64,000 nucleotides of DNA from Dipteronia dyeriana. Taxonomy: Eukaryota > Streptophyta > Magnoliopsida > Sapindales > Sapindaceae. Position 1 is the stretch's first letter, and each line of letters starts with the position of its first letter. Shown here piece after piece: positions 12,346 to 24,012 of this stretch. The notes below the pieces were generated by a model. The model saw only the letters and a list, made by a program, of their open reading frames with translations, made no database searches and was not told the DNA's origin. The position numbers and the translations under genes were made by a program. The DNA is taken from contig CM065295.1 in assembly GCA_032871835.1 (NCBI GenBank), positions 89,087,819 to 89,151,818 of the forward strand, given 5' to 3'.

Positions 12346-13054
12346 AAGAAGTGCTCCAGGGAGCTTACATAAATAGAAAAGTAGTACAACGTAGGTCTTC
12401 CAGAGAGCTTGCAATTGTAGTCGAGGTCGGATAAAGGATCGGATCCCAACCCCCTTCTTAGAGAGAGCATTGTCATATTTATAGGTCCTAATTCTTATTG
12501 CACATTCCATTATTTTAGTTAATCAATTTGCGATTATGGGAATGTTGACTTGGCATCGATGGAGTTGACTATTTATCATTAATGGCATTGTGAATGGCCT
12601 ATAAAAAGTTAACTGATTTCTCATTAATAGAGCTATGAATGGCCATTAAAGAGTTGATTGATTTCTCATTAATGGTGTTGTGAATTATCATTAAAGAGTT
12701 GACTGATTTCTGTGAATTGTTGCAGAGGTTAACTTTATCTCATTTAGGTTGGAGCCTTTCTACCGTTGTTTCCCATTCTAGACGGGTTGAAGGTGCTTGA
12801 TGGATCTGTCCAGGATAGGTACTATGGTACTAGGGTATCAGGTAACTGATGTTGTGGTATCAGGTAACTGGTGTTGTGATACCAGTACTCTTCGATACTA
12901 GGGAAATGACATGATATGACATCGAGACTCTTTAGATCATGGCATCAGTGTTTCTCGATACCGGGGAAACGGGATGGTACTTATTCTGGTACTATCAAGA
13001 ATCAGTTGGATGGAAAATTCTTCTTTGGACCCCTACCAAAAAAGGTTGTTAACA
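12005..13054 (-). repeat. 3' LTR of the LARD-like element, truncated
   Basis: Matches 14879-15875, including a (TA)n run (12305-12342), a cluster of ~55-bp 'gttgactgatttctcattaatgg' repeats (12550-12720) and many 'ggtac' words. It lacks the ~340 bp that correspond to 14535-14878. Confidence 0.75.
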
Positions 13055-14534
13055 GAAGTCCCCCTAACTTGAACACCGGAACCTAGTTGTGGTTAGAGTC
13101 AGGATCTGCAATGCTTGAAGAATTTTGTACATCGCTTCTTAATGATAACCATTACTTGAAACAAAAACCGTTCTCAGCACACTTGGCTTAAGTTAACCAG
13201 GGCACTGGTCATTCCAGCATTCGGAGTCTTGGTTCTTAGGCAAAAAGATCCTGGGAGGCAACTAAGGCCACTTTCACACCATGTATTTATACATAGGCGA
13301 AACATAGACGAATCCGGGTACCTGTCATTCTTGCAAAAAAAATGAACGGTGGCGGACCATAGATAAGGATATTCCTTGGCATACCAGACGGATCATTGTA
13401 CCAGACATTCCTGCTTTAGGAATCCTAGTGCCTAGGCGTAAATTCATAGGTAAAACATAGGCGAATCCGGGTACCTGGGTGTTGAAGGGCCCGGTACAAG
13501 AGGAGCCACCGGTAAGATATTGATCCAGAGGCATGCTTGGGATCCTAGAATTCTCCAACAACTGAAATGAGTCTTTGGACCTTACTCAAATGAATAGAAA
13601 CCGCAGTGACTCACCTGGGCGTTGAATGGTCCGGTATAAAAAGTGAGGAGCCACTAGTCTTATACCGGTCATGCTGTTTCTATGATCACACAATTGAGTG
13701 GGCTTCTCGGGTACTTATGTTAACCTGCTACCTAAGAGCTTTTGAAGAGTGGATTTAGTGATATGAGGGGATATGTATGAACAGGTGTAGATCTAGTGGA
13801 TTTGTTGTGTAGGAGATCTACTGGTAGCGTAGCAAATCTTTTGTAAAGAAACAGGAAAAATGTAGCTCTACTATATAGAAGCTCTAGATGTACCGTGGTG
13901 GATCTGTTGTAGAGGAGCCTTCATGACGTGAAGCTACTATAATGGAGCTCCACAAGTATATGAGTAGCTTTGCTGCATAAGGGCATCATAGTAGATCAGC
14001 TCCACTAGGAGTCCTCACACATCATATTTGCTCCATAATAAACAAAACTCGTCAAATGACAAAATAAACAACACAGTTTATGAGTAGACGATATATAAAA
14101 ATATGTAGAAAGTACATCTCATATAATTAATAATATGCCATGAATAATGAATCTACCACCCAATAGTATACAGTCGAGCTTGCATGGCAACAAATCAGAT
14201 TGATCTTAAGGAACTACAACATAATACACTCCACATGTTCAATGTATTTTAGTAGCAACGTATATAAGGTGAAATATCCACCAATCACAGCAGAAGATCA
14301 TTTAGATCACAATATCCATGCAAACTTATGTAATAATGCTAGTAATATGGGACTAGTAAGGCAAAATAAAGGTGGCATCATAGCATCATGGCATAAACAT
14401 GTAGTGAATATAGCAATTGAATGCGTTAAATCACATGTAAAGTGATAATATGTAAGGATGTAGAAACATACGCTCATGTAGAGACAAGGAATCCACATTA
14501 GTCAAGTGAGCTTCTCACAGACGACGCCAAAAAG
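13055..14534 (-). other. Internal region of the LARD-like element, non-coding
   Basis: No frame resembles gag, protease, integrase or RT. The region 13260-13560 repeats a 'gcgaatccgggtacctg' phrase (near 13309 and 13460). The 14.0-14.5 kb part is AT-rich and featureless. Minus-strand primer-binding side at 14521-14534, polypurine side at 13055-13068. Confidence 0.6.
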
Positions 14535-15875
14535 TGTTAACTGAAAATTTGTTGGGATAGAAAATTCCTATCAACACCCTCAGACTGCAGCCCTGTAGAT
14601 TATAGCGAGGTAGGTACCTCTAGGTACCGGGGTTTTTTTACGAGTAAGGAGTAAGCTACAGTAGGTAGGAGTAAAATCACCCTCCCCATCGGGGTTTTAA
14701 GGAATAAGAGGAGACATGGCGCTTGAAGTTCTATTGCTGGTATGAGGGGCTGGTCCTAGTCACTATTCCCCGGTCCCCGATCACTTTTCTAGGTCCCCGT
14801 TTTAGATTCCCAACTCAAATAGCAAGTAAGGAGGAGAGCTCCTCTAGCCCCAGTGTCGGATCCTTAAGAAGGTTGCCCGCTCCCATAGAGAGGGTACGGG
14901 GGAGCTCCCAGATTACCAGGTTCTCCGACTCTTTTCTAGAGGATCCAGATGTTTTTTTTCCCAACCTTATATTTGACTTTGCACGCAGATAGGTGGATAA
15001 GAGAGCTAGAACCAGTAGGGTAAAAATCTAACTCACATACATGCATAATAAAATAGATAGATAGGAAAATGATTTTTTTTTGTAGAAGTGGACTGAACTA
15101 GAGGAAAAAGCATCACGAATGATCATATGCTGAAAAACCCCTAGGCAGTATCTAGAGGGAGGAGAGATACCCTTCTTTATATATATATATATATATATAT
15201 TACAAAATGTGCTCTGGGAAGCTTACACAAATAGCAAAGTAGTACAACACATGTGCTCTAGAGTGCTTGCAATTGTAGTTGAGGTCGAATAAAGGATTGG
15301 ATCTCGACGCCCTTCTTGGAGAGAGCTTTGTCATATTTTTAGATTCTAATTCTTGTTGTCCATTTCATTATTTTAGTTAATCAATTTGCAATCATAGGAA
15401 TGTTGATTTAGCATTTGTGGAGTTAGCTATTTTCTCATTAATGGCGTTGTGAATGATCATTAAAGAGTTGATTGATCTCTCAGTAATGGTGCTGTGAATG
15501 ACCATTAAAAAGTTTACTGATTTCTTAATAAAGGCATTGTGAATGGCCGGAGAGGTCAACTTTCTCTCATTTTAGTTGGATCCTTCCTATGTTGTTTCCC
15601 ATTCTCGATGGGTGGGAGGTGCTTGGTGGATCAGTTCAGGATCGGCACCGTGGTATTAGGGAATCGGGTAACTGATGTCGTGCTACCGGGTAACTGGTGC
15701 CGTGGTACTGGTACTCTTTGAAACCATGGAATGGCTTGATGTGGTAGCAAGACTCTCTAGATCAAGGCATCAGTGTTTCTCGGTACTGGAAAAGCTGGAT
15801 GGTACCGATCCTGATACTATAAGAAATCAGGCCGATGGAAATTCTTTGGATACATGCCAAAAAAGGCTGTAAATA
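14535..15875 (-). repeat. 5' LTR of the LARD-like element
   Basis: Bounded by TGTTAAC at 14535 and 'ggctgtaaata' at 15875; the latter is a decayed counterpart of 'ggttgttaaca' at 13054. Contains (TA)n at 15179-15200 and the same ~55-bp subrepeats at 15415-15545 as the other LTR. The ORFs at 14723-14992 and 15539-15872 are shadows in LTR DNA. Confidence 0.72.
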
Positions 15876-15959
15876 TTCTTTGTTACCTAAATTTAAGACA
15901 GATATATTTTGCCAATTATTCCAACTATTTGGCAGTTTTCTAAAAAAAAAGAACTATTT

Positions 15960-16800
15960 TTAAGGCTAAGAAGTTTGTGTCTTGGATTCATCCATTCCAT
16001 TACATAAAAACCGGAAAATTGATCCGGAGAAAGCATTATTAGAAATTCCGGTATCCATTTTGAGGTAATAGACCAAATAATTTATTGGAACTCAAATCAA
16101 GTTAATAAATTTGGCATGCATCAATAAAATTTGGAATCTTATGATAGAATTATTTGCTAGAGAAATTTAATCAACCAACATGAGAAAAATATTTCCAAAA
16201 CCAATAAGGAATTATGTAAGAAATCCCATTGTAGGATATATCAAAATCATTTAAACTCATTTGTGAATAAAGCCATAATAGAGAGTGAGGTCCCATATGA
16301 CAAGATCTCAAACGTAAAACCATAAGTTGAAAAGGAGTAACCCAATTTGAATCGACTATCTGTACAACTAACATGTTATCATATGCATCAAACTCAACAA
16401 GTCTTATGAGATTACTGAAGTGAATTTGGGAAAGAGTTCCATTCAATTTGTTATTAGAAAGATCCGAAGTACTCAAAGATGAAAGATCCTCTATAAACGG
16501 TGGAATGAGACCATAAATAGAATTTTTTACTTAGATCACAAGTTTCTAAATTTTTAAATCTTCCAAGTTGTTCAGTCACCAGATAATTGATGATCACTGA
16601 GTACCAATGAATCTAATCTTGTTGAAGCACATCCTAGGAAGATATCTAAGACTTTAAACAAACTTGAATTCAAATTTGAAATGATAGGGAGAATGAGCTT
16701 AAGTTGCAAAGTATTTCCAATGATGCTGAAATTATCCCTTTAGGTCTATTGCAACCAAGATGAAGTGCTTCGATAGAAGTCACATTCCATAGAGCACTAG
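15960..16800 (-). pseudogene. LRR receptor-like protein fragment, copy 1
   Basis: The minus-strand frame at 16171-16476 reads LRR text of the plant receptor-like-protein type (DLSNNKLNGTL, SNLIRLVEFDAYDN, SNWVTPFQLMVLRLRSCHMG, DFDISYNGISYIIPYWFWK). This matches the late-LRR segment of EIX/GSO-like immune or developmental receptors, which sense ligands outside the plasma membrane. Only about 100 residues stay open; flanking LRR-like text continues in shifted frames to about 16800. No signal peptide, transmembrane segment or complete repeat set, so it is a relic. A second copy lies at 16990-17640. Confidence 0.8.
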
Positions 16801-16837
16801 GAATAAAACCTTACAAATGAATAATGCTATGACAAGG

Positions 16838-16989
16838 GCTGACCCTGGGCTTTAATAGGGAGGGGCGGTTGCCCTCGGCCTCTTTTTAAGGGGCCATAAT
16901 TACAAGGCTTTAGTATTAGTTTAGGGGCAATTTTTTTTTTATAGATCACAAAAGGCCCAATTTTGTTATGTCGTGCCCATATTTTACTG
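16838..16989. mobile_element. Short hAT-like remnant between the two LRR copies
   Basis: 'gggctgaccctgggctttaat ... ggggccataattacaaggc ... ggggcaattt ... aaaggcccaatttt' resembles the terminal part of plant hAT elements beginning with a GGGCxGxCC motif. It separates the two LRR fragments. No inverted repeat pair or target duplication could be defined. Confidence 0.35.
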
Positions 16990-17640
16990 GCAAGCATCAA
17001 TAAAATTTGGAATCTTCTGATGGAATTGGTTGTTAGAGAGATTTAATCAACCAACTTGAGAAAGGTATTTTCAAAACCAATCAGGAATGATGTCGAAAAT
17101 TCCATTGTTGGATATATCCAAATCATTTAAACTCATTTGGGAATGAATCCATAATGGAAAGTGAGGTCCCAGATGACAAGATCTCAAGCGTAAAACCATA
17201 AGTTGAAAAGGAGAAACCCAATTTGAATAAACCATCTCTACAATTTAATTGTTATCATATGCATCAAACTCAACAAGTCTTATGAGATTACTGAAGTGAA
17301 TTTGGGAAAGAGTTCCACTCAATTTGTTATTAGAAAGATCCAATGTAACTCAAAGATGAAAGTTCCCTATAAACGGTGGAATGAGACCAGAAATAGAGTT
17401 TTACTTAAATAACGAGTTTCCAAATTTTTAAATCTTCCATGATGATCAGTCAAATACCTAGATAATTGATGATCACTAAGTACCAATGACTCTAATCTTG
17501 TTGAAGCACATCCTAAAATGATCTCTAAGACTTCAGACAAACTTCAATTCAAATTCTGATATGACAAGGAGAATGACCTCAAGTTGCAAAGTCTTCCAAA
17601 TGATGTTAGAATTCTCCATTTAGGTCTCCCAAACCCAGTT
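16990..17640 (-). pseudogene. LRR receptor-like protein fragment, copy 2
   Basis: Nearly the same nucleotide string as 16105-16480 runs from 16992 to 17350 and on with indels to ~17640. It shares 'cttgagaaaggtattttcaaaacc', 'aggtcccagatgacaagatctc' and 'gaatttgggaaagagttcc'. It is more frame-broken than copy 1. The two copies probably come from a segmental duplication of one receptor-like-protein pseudogene or of two clustered genes, as is usual for this family. Confidence 0.75.
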
Positions 17641-17841
17641 TTTTAAAGGTTGCCCCAAACCCGATCTATGGGTTTTCGATTTCCACCACAAACCCGATCT
17701 ATGGGTTTTCGATTTCCGCCCTAAACCCAATCTGAATGATCCGATTCGTTTAATCCTTAAAAAAAAAAAATCTCAAACAACTAAATATACAATTTATTTT
17801 AACATATGATTGAATTTTAGGATATTGACTTAAATTTTAAC

Positions 17842-17890
<49 letters not shown>

Positions 17891-18290
17891 TCTTTTTATT
17901 GAAAATTTAAATATATACTTAAATACAAACAGTCAAAAATACAACATAGAAAACATTTTAAGATAGATTTAAAATTCATATATAAACTTTAAATTAATAG
18001 AACACAACATCTAAGTTTAATAAACATAAAATTAAATTAGGTAAAGAGACATAGATTGAAGATTTATTTTTCCTTATATATTTTTATATTTTAAAAAATG
18101 ATTATATAAATAACGGATCGAACGGAACGGATCGGAACTTAATGGGTTGACCGATACCCGACCTGAACAAAAAAAAAACAGGGTCAAAAAAGTATAACGG
18201 AAACCCAATCCAAACTCTATTTTAAGTGCTCCAAAACCACCCGCCCCCCACCAATGGCAGGTCGGGGTATTTTGTCATCCCTAGTCACTC
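17641..18290. mobile_element. Possible hAT-like non-autonomous element, AT-rich
   Basis: Contains 'aaacccgatctatgggttttcgatttcc' twice (17670-17720), a (TA)n run (17846-17882), and ends 'ggcaggtcggggtattttgtcatccctag'. In reverse (AGGGATGACAAAATACCCCG) this is a common plant hAT-MITE terminus. A matching left terminus was not found, so the limits are approximate. No gene. Confidence 0.4.
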
Positions 18291-19968
18291 AATCGTCCAG
18301 TGTTGGATTTTAACAAAAAAAAAAAAAAAAAGAAATTATCCACTACAATTATCATCTCCATGAGCATTACTCGATGAGTAAAGCATCCAGTCTTTTCAAA
18401 TATACTCCTAATCTTATTTACAAAGGATATTAAATATTTGAGCAAAGAGATTATTTTTGTAATAATTAAATAAAATACAGACTGAATAAGTTGCAATAAA
18501 CACATGTACTTTAAATATGTTGCAAAGAAGAGGCATTTGCTGGCTCCCTGATTTTGACATAACTAAAACTCTGTTAGTTTATGATATCTTAGTTTATATC
18601 TGACCCTTCAACAGACTTTTAACATCTTCCCGCTTTAAAAAATTCATCTGGTTTAATCTGGATGTCTTCTCGATCATCAGATACTGTTTCCAATTCAACC
18701 CCATTCGTCTCCTCTGTCAGTGTTCCTCTATCAAAATTTCAGAAAGTGATGAACAAATATCAGCTTTTACAAGTTACAAATAAGAAATATATATCTATGG
18801 AGGCAAGCTTCTTTCACCCCTCCTTTCTTTCTTCTAACGACATTATTTAAATCCACTACAAGGGTGGGAAAGTTCACAACACATAATAACTGTAAATAGA
18901 TAATTCTACCAGTAAATCAGTGACAAAAAAAGGTAAAAGCTGATTCAAATTGTTGTAAAACGGCTACATCCTTATTCGAAACTTGATCCAGTATGTCCTT
19001 CATGATTGCCTCATAAACCATAAAAACCTTTCAATATCCTGACCTTAGAACCAAAATTACAGAGAAGAAAACATTTCTGGGCAGAACATGACTCACTCAA
19101 TTAGAATGCAAACTGAAAGGATTAAATATAAAAATTTCTAAAATTATTTTAAGATTCAGGTGACATGTTCCGCATCCAGATACAATCAAGTCGTAATGTG
19201 TTACTGTGTTAGTAATTTAGGAAGTCCTGCTACATGTTCTTTCCAAACATTTTGTTTTTAAATATGAGAGGGATAACACATTAAGATAATTTAATTATTA
19301 AGCCTATGAAATTAGAATACTGATGTAATTAGAGTACTTAGAGCGATATTGTTTATAGCACTTCTGGTCAGGGCACACCAAACTAGAGCAAAATAAATAA
19401 CAAAGCCAAGATTCATAATCGTCAAATTAAAAAGAGAAAAGTTACAAGCAGAATATTAGACACATAGTAACCAATTAGATCATAAATCCAAAATCATGAA
19501 GCTAGGGAATAGGGTTGTCTTGAAATGAAAGTAATGCTATCTAGCAAGCTCCAACATCCAACCAGAAGATATCAAGGACAAAAACCACACACAACATCAA
19601 CAGACAGTCAAAAGATTTACACATCACAAAAACCAAAGTAAAACGTACAACAAAATTCACATAAGATTTTTCTTAGAAACCACCAAAATACAGTACATAT
19701 CAATGAATTATCTTGCAAGTAGTGACAGATGCATTCAAAACAGGATAGCAAAACAGGCTAGCATAACAAGCAATGCAGGATCCTGGATCCTGGAGTGAAG
19801 GAGAACAGAAATATTTTAAAACTAAAATCGAAGGTAATAGCAGACTCTATGTACTAAAATACAGAAATAATCAACATCAAAATATAGGCACCAAACAAAA
19901 TAAATACATGATATTTTCAAGCGCAAACTCATGAATGCCTTATATAAGGTAAGGGTAACAAAGGATAC
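18291..19968. other. AT-rich region downstream of the F-box gene, no gene seen
   Basis: One short plus-strand ORF (18662-18850, 62 residues, Ser-rich) has no recognisable domain or context. Because a strong 5' splice-donor sequence overlaps the F-box stop codon, part of this region may be intron or 3' UTR of that gene. Confidence 0.4.
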
Positions 19969-21123
19969 TTACAACTTGGTGGATTCATTACGTCCCTTGC
20001 TAAAGTCATCCAACATGATGAAACAACACGAGTAAAGGTAGAAACCATACTGGCCCCAGAATAATTGTCGTTCAAACGGCCTTGTCCAAAGCAATTCCAA
20101 CTTCTTGGTTTTAAGATGATAAATAAATACCTTCCTGGGTAACCCAAGGAAAATAATGTCTAAAGTTGGATGAATGGCATAAGGCTTACACATACAAATG
20201 TTACGACGATCGTACAACATCCAACCGTCAGGATGTTCAGCTATCAAGTCACGAAAACAGATCGATTGCTTCAGAATCCAAAAACATCCAGCTTCGGTAC
20301 GGTAGTCAAGCTGCCAAATCAGCATACTGGACCCATCGCTATTGGCATAATGCAAAACACCTTTCGAAACTCCAATGAATCCATATGTATCAGTTTTGTC
20401 CTTTTCTGGAACTTCAATAGCCCGCGCAATCAGTTTTTTAAGATCAAAAATCAGAAGTTGCTTTGATTTAGTTAACTTATATAGCATCCCATCCAAGTAA
20501 ACGTTGTGCTTGATCCAATTAGACCCTTTATCGAGAGGAGGTTCAACAGGTATTGTGTACCTAATCCACTTTCTAGTTTCAGAAGAAAAAATATCCAACT
20601 CTGGGGTCTTGAAAGCAGGACAATGTAGTGAATTTGGAAAGCAGATAACTTTGTAGTGCGAGGATTCATGGGGATCAAAGGCGATCAAAGCATTATGAGC
20701 TTTTGCGTGTGCACGGGCTTTGGGAATTGCGACACACTGCTTGATTGCCGGGTTACACACATAATAGCGACAAACAGATTCGCTGACAAGTAAAATTAAT
20801 CCATTGCAGCAGTTAACCACATGGTACGGGGAATATTTGGATGGTAACAGACTGGAATAAGCCTCCACAAATCCATTACTAGTAGCATCATTATCAGTAA
20901 TAACTTCATCAGAATATGAAACATAGTCCATGCGGGGCGTCATGGGACTGAATCGGAACAAAAAGCCAGAAAGAGGGCTTGACATGGATGAAATTCGGGG
21001 AATACAAACATTGGAAATAAGACTGTTCCATGATCTGGATACACACTTGAACATAATGAGACTCTTAATGGGCAACCGACACAAAATCTCAATTAATAAA
21101 TCTTCTGAAAATTGCTCCGCCAT
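19969..21123 (-). CDS. F-box protein (F-box plus FBA-type C-terminal domain)
   Basis: An uninterrupted ~384-residue frame. F-box proteins are the substrate receptors of SCF E3 ubiquitin ligases; the F-box binds a SKP1-like adaptor. The F-box is at residues ~3-45: DLLIEILCRLPIKSL and FKCVSRSWNSLIS. The rest resembles the plant FBA/kelch-like module (NCCNGLILLVSE, YYVCNPAIKQCVAIPK, HYKVICF, IFSSETRKW, VYLDGMLYKL, GVLHYAN). I prefer the start MAEQFSEDLL at 21123. A longer frame starts at 21183, but its extra 20 residues (MNASTLGLCK...) are untypical. Length fits the At5g07610/At5g49610-like group. The stop is TTG-TAA-GTATCC, so GTAAGTATCC could be a splice donor and the true C-terminus may lie in a further exon. 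Substrate unknown. Confidence 0.88.
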   Translation of the reverse strand: MAEQFSEDLLIEILCRLPIKSLIMFKCVSRSWNSLISNVCIPRISSMSSPLSGFLFRFSPMTPRMDYVSYSDEVITDNDATSNGFVEAYSSLLPSKYSPYHVVNCCNGLILLVSESVCRYYVCNPAIKQCVAIPKARAHAKAHNALIAFDPHESSHYKVICFPNSLHCPAFKTPELDIFSSETRKWIRYTIPVEPPLDKGSNWIKHNVYLDGMLYKLTKSKQLLIFDLKKLIARAIEVPEKDKTDTYGFIGVSKGVLHYANSDGSSMLIWQLDYRTEAGCFWILKQSICFRDLIAEHPDGWMLYDRRNICMCKPYAIHPTLDIIFLGLPRKVFIYHLKTKKLELLWTRPFERQLFWGQYGFYLYSCCFIMLDDFSKGRNESTKL

Positions 21124-21640
21124 TATAATAAATAGGATAGCCCAATCTGAAAATTTACACAGGCCAAGTGTTGAAGCATTCAATCATTCAAAGGAAAAAA
21201 ATTTAAGCAGAAACATTAAACAATAATCACATCGTGACACACAACATAGATCCAATTTTCATGGTCATTCTACTAAACATTGCATAAACAATATACAGCA
21301 AACAACAATTTCTTATTTACCCTATCATAAATTATGCAGGAAAAGAAAAACCATAAATATTCATAAAAATAAGTAACTTAACTGAAAGAAGAAGGGGTTT
21401 TCAAGCTTTGTCAATTGAAGAACAGTAGAGCAAAAACCAGACCAAACCAGACCAAGAGTTCAAGGAATAAAAGATAGGTTTTTTTTTTCCCTAATGTTGC
21501 TTATCGGTAAACCGAAACCGAAACCAAGAAAACGTCTATTACTCAAAGTTTGCCATAAAAAGACTCTGAGTGACAAGGAAGCTTCGGGTTGGATATGCTG
21601 GTCTATGCCCTAGGGTAACTGATTCCTGACTGGATTGGCG
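21124..21640 (-). promoter_or_regulatory. Upstream/5' UTR region of the F-box gene
   Basis: Non-coding DNA 5' of the F-box start. No unambiguous TATA box could be assigned. It includes 'aaccgaaaccgaaaccaag' at ~21511. Assigned as promoter/UTR only by position. Confidence 0.35.
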
Positions 21641-22756
21641 TATTGTTAATGGGCAACTACAATTAGTTTTTTTTTTTGTTTACTTTTTAAATCCGTGATT
21701 TATATGCACCGATAGATTGAAATTAGGGAATCATATTAGTTCAAGATTTTATTAGAAAATTGGGAAAGAAAATTGGGAAAGTAGAGGTATTAGATCGAGA
21801 CCTTTAACAAGTTAGATAAGATTAGTGGTATTACATATTGTCTTGTGGTACTGAATATAGATTTATAAGATTGTTTTTAAAAGTCCATATTATCATATAG
21901 TATTGGATCTAGAATTTCAAGAGACAGTAAATGTCTGATGATATTAGATTGAGATCAAGATTTTTAGGATTATATGACAAAATAGATTTTTCCGACTTTT
22001 TAGTGATATTTATAAATAACTTAAACTCAAAAATTGTCTTGTCATATCTCTCAATACTTTCTAGACTTTTCTCTCTCATTCAAAATCATTTTCAGCCTCC
22101 TCAACCTCCAGACCCTCATCAAATTTTCATCATAAAATTTCAATTTTCTCAACTTCCATACCTCACCAGATCTTCCATATCCCATCAGATCTTCAGTTTG
22201 GACGAGTTTTGGTCCACGGATGGGTGATTGGTGACCGGAGATTGGAAATATGAGGGTGGAGTAGTCCAACAATTTTACTTCGTTTTTTTTAACTTAAATT
22301 TCATAATACAGATGTTGAATAATGATTCATAATCGTGACTTCTTTATTATTGTTCATGCTTATTTGATAGGTGTAAATAATGATTTATTTATACATAAAT
22401 TGTAATGACTAGTGTCGATAAAGATGTAACTGATTTACCAATATATATAGCGGTTCCCTAGTAAGTATGTCATAAGATTATAAGTTAAAAGCGTTCAATC
22501 ACAGTCACACATTCATATTGAGTATGGGTATTCGTTAACGTGTGGATAAAATTGAATACTACAATCGACTCTTGAAAATTCATATCTATAAAAGTCTAAG
22601 AAGTCTTGAAATAAAATTCAGATAATCCTAATAGTTTATAAATAAACACCAAAGATTCTTTCGGAATTCTAAAAGTTTAGTCCATATAATCATAATAATT
22701 CTAAAAGTATAATCCTAATTATCCTAATAATCTTAATAGTCTTGCAAATCTATAAA

Positions 22757-22960
22757 ATCCTTATACCCTAAAATTGTCCATTAAAATCTTAATCCAATAC
22801 ACCCCTTAAAGACCGAAAATTGACGAGTAACCATACAACTTGTTATTCCTACATAAAAAATCCTTACACCCTAAATTGTCCATTAAAATCTCAATCCAAT
22901 ACACCTCCTAAAGACTGAAAATTGACCAGTAACCATACATCATGGTATTCCTACATAACA
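22757..22960. repeat. ~100-bp tandem duplication, 2 copies
   Basis: 'aaaatccttataccctaaa...ttattcctacat' (22757-22856) is repeated at 22857-22960 with about 10% differences. Both copies share 'ttgtccattaaaatc', 'ccaatacacc' and 'gaaaattgac'. Non-coding. Confidence 0.85.
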
Positions 22961-23233
22961 GTTAAACCTCGATATAGGTATTTCTTCAAAGGGAATGTAT
23001 CATTAAAGGCATTCTAGTATTTAAGGAGGAAATTAATCATTCTTTTAGAGAAATGTTATTGATAATTCTTTAATTATATGTTTATATCTCAATTTTTTTT
23101 ATTAGTAACATTTTAATTTGAATTAAAATTACTTAACAATATAAGAAAGTTCTAAAAACACCTCAAACCATTTTTTTTAAAACAAGCTTTTTTCCAGTTA
23201 AAGTGTTTTTTTTCCTGTTTTACAAACACTAAT

Positions 23234-24012
23234 CCCGGTCCTACAACTGTTTTTCAGTATATTTTCGTTTGGTTTTTTCAAAAATGATTTTGAAAAAACG
23301 TTCGTTAACCGTTTTTCATTTTATTTTCAAAAAACAAAAAACAAAATCAATATTAATAGTGAAAATTTTAAAAAACAGAAAATACATGTTTTCTTTGTTT
23401 TTCACTTTTAAAAAAAAAATCACTTTTTGTTTTCTTCTTTCTTTTCCAATCTTCTTATTCTTATTCTTATCTGAACCTTTTTATTCTCTGACCCTCTTCT
23501 TCTCCTTCTTCTCCGAAGTTTCTTCTTCTCCAATGCTTCTCTTTCTTTAATCCTCTTCCTCCTCTTCTTCTTCAATCTTCTTCCATTCTTTTTATTCTTT
23601 TCTTCTTCTTGACCAATCTGGTCTTTTTTATTATTACTGTTATTTATATTTGTTAAAATAATATTTATTTATAATTTAAGAGTTTATATTTTATTAATTG
23701 ATTATTTTTTAAGTAATTTGTTATGTGTTACTTTTGTTTAATTTTAAAAGTACAATACAAAAATTATATTGGTTAATTATTTAATCAATTTGTTTATAAT
23801 TATAATAATATTAAACAAAATGTAAAAATTGATATTTTAATTTTTGGTAGTTTTCAGTTAACCTACCAGACACGTTTTTTCATTTTCATTTTCAAAATAC
23901 AGATTCAGTAAATTTTACCGGATCGTTTTTTGAATTCGAAACTGAAACTAAATCACTATTTTCATTTTCATTTTTATTTTAAAAAAACAGCAATTGAAAA
24001 ACGCTTATAGGA
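23234..24012. mobile_element. MITE-like element with imperfect terminal inverted repeats
   Basis: The left end GGTCCTACAACTGTTTTTCA (23236) and the reverse complement of the right end CGTCCTATAAGCGTTTTTCA (24012) match at about 16 of 20 positions. The interior is T/A-rich without a gene; the left half reads 'ttcaaaaatgattttgaaaaaacg' and the right half 'ttttcattttcattttcaaaatac'. No clean target duplication, so the family is unassigned. Confidence 0.5.

Larger units (their letters stand above)
12005..15875 (-). mobile_element. Non-autonomous LTR retrotransposon without coding genes (LARD-like), minus strand
   Basis: Two direct ~1-kb repeats (12005-13054 and 14535-15875) bound 1480 bp with no gag or pol. 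Read on the minus strand, the 5' LTR ends TCAGTTAACA at 14535 and is followed by TTGGCGTCGTCTGTGAGAAG. This resembles the TTGGCGCCGTCTGTGGGAA motif that follows LTRs of many Tat-like gypsy elements. At the other LTR the minus strand reads AGGGGGACTTC, a polypurine-like tract, then TGTTAACA. Termini TGTTAAC/GTTAACA are inverted. The 3' LTR is cut short at 12004 by the neighbouring reversed LTR. Confidence 0.7.
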
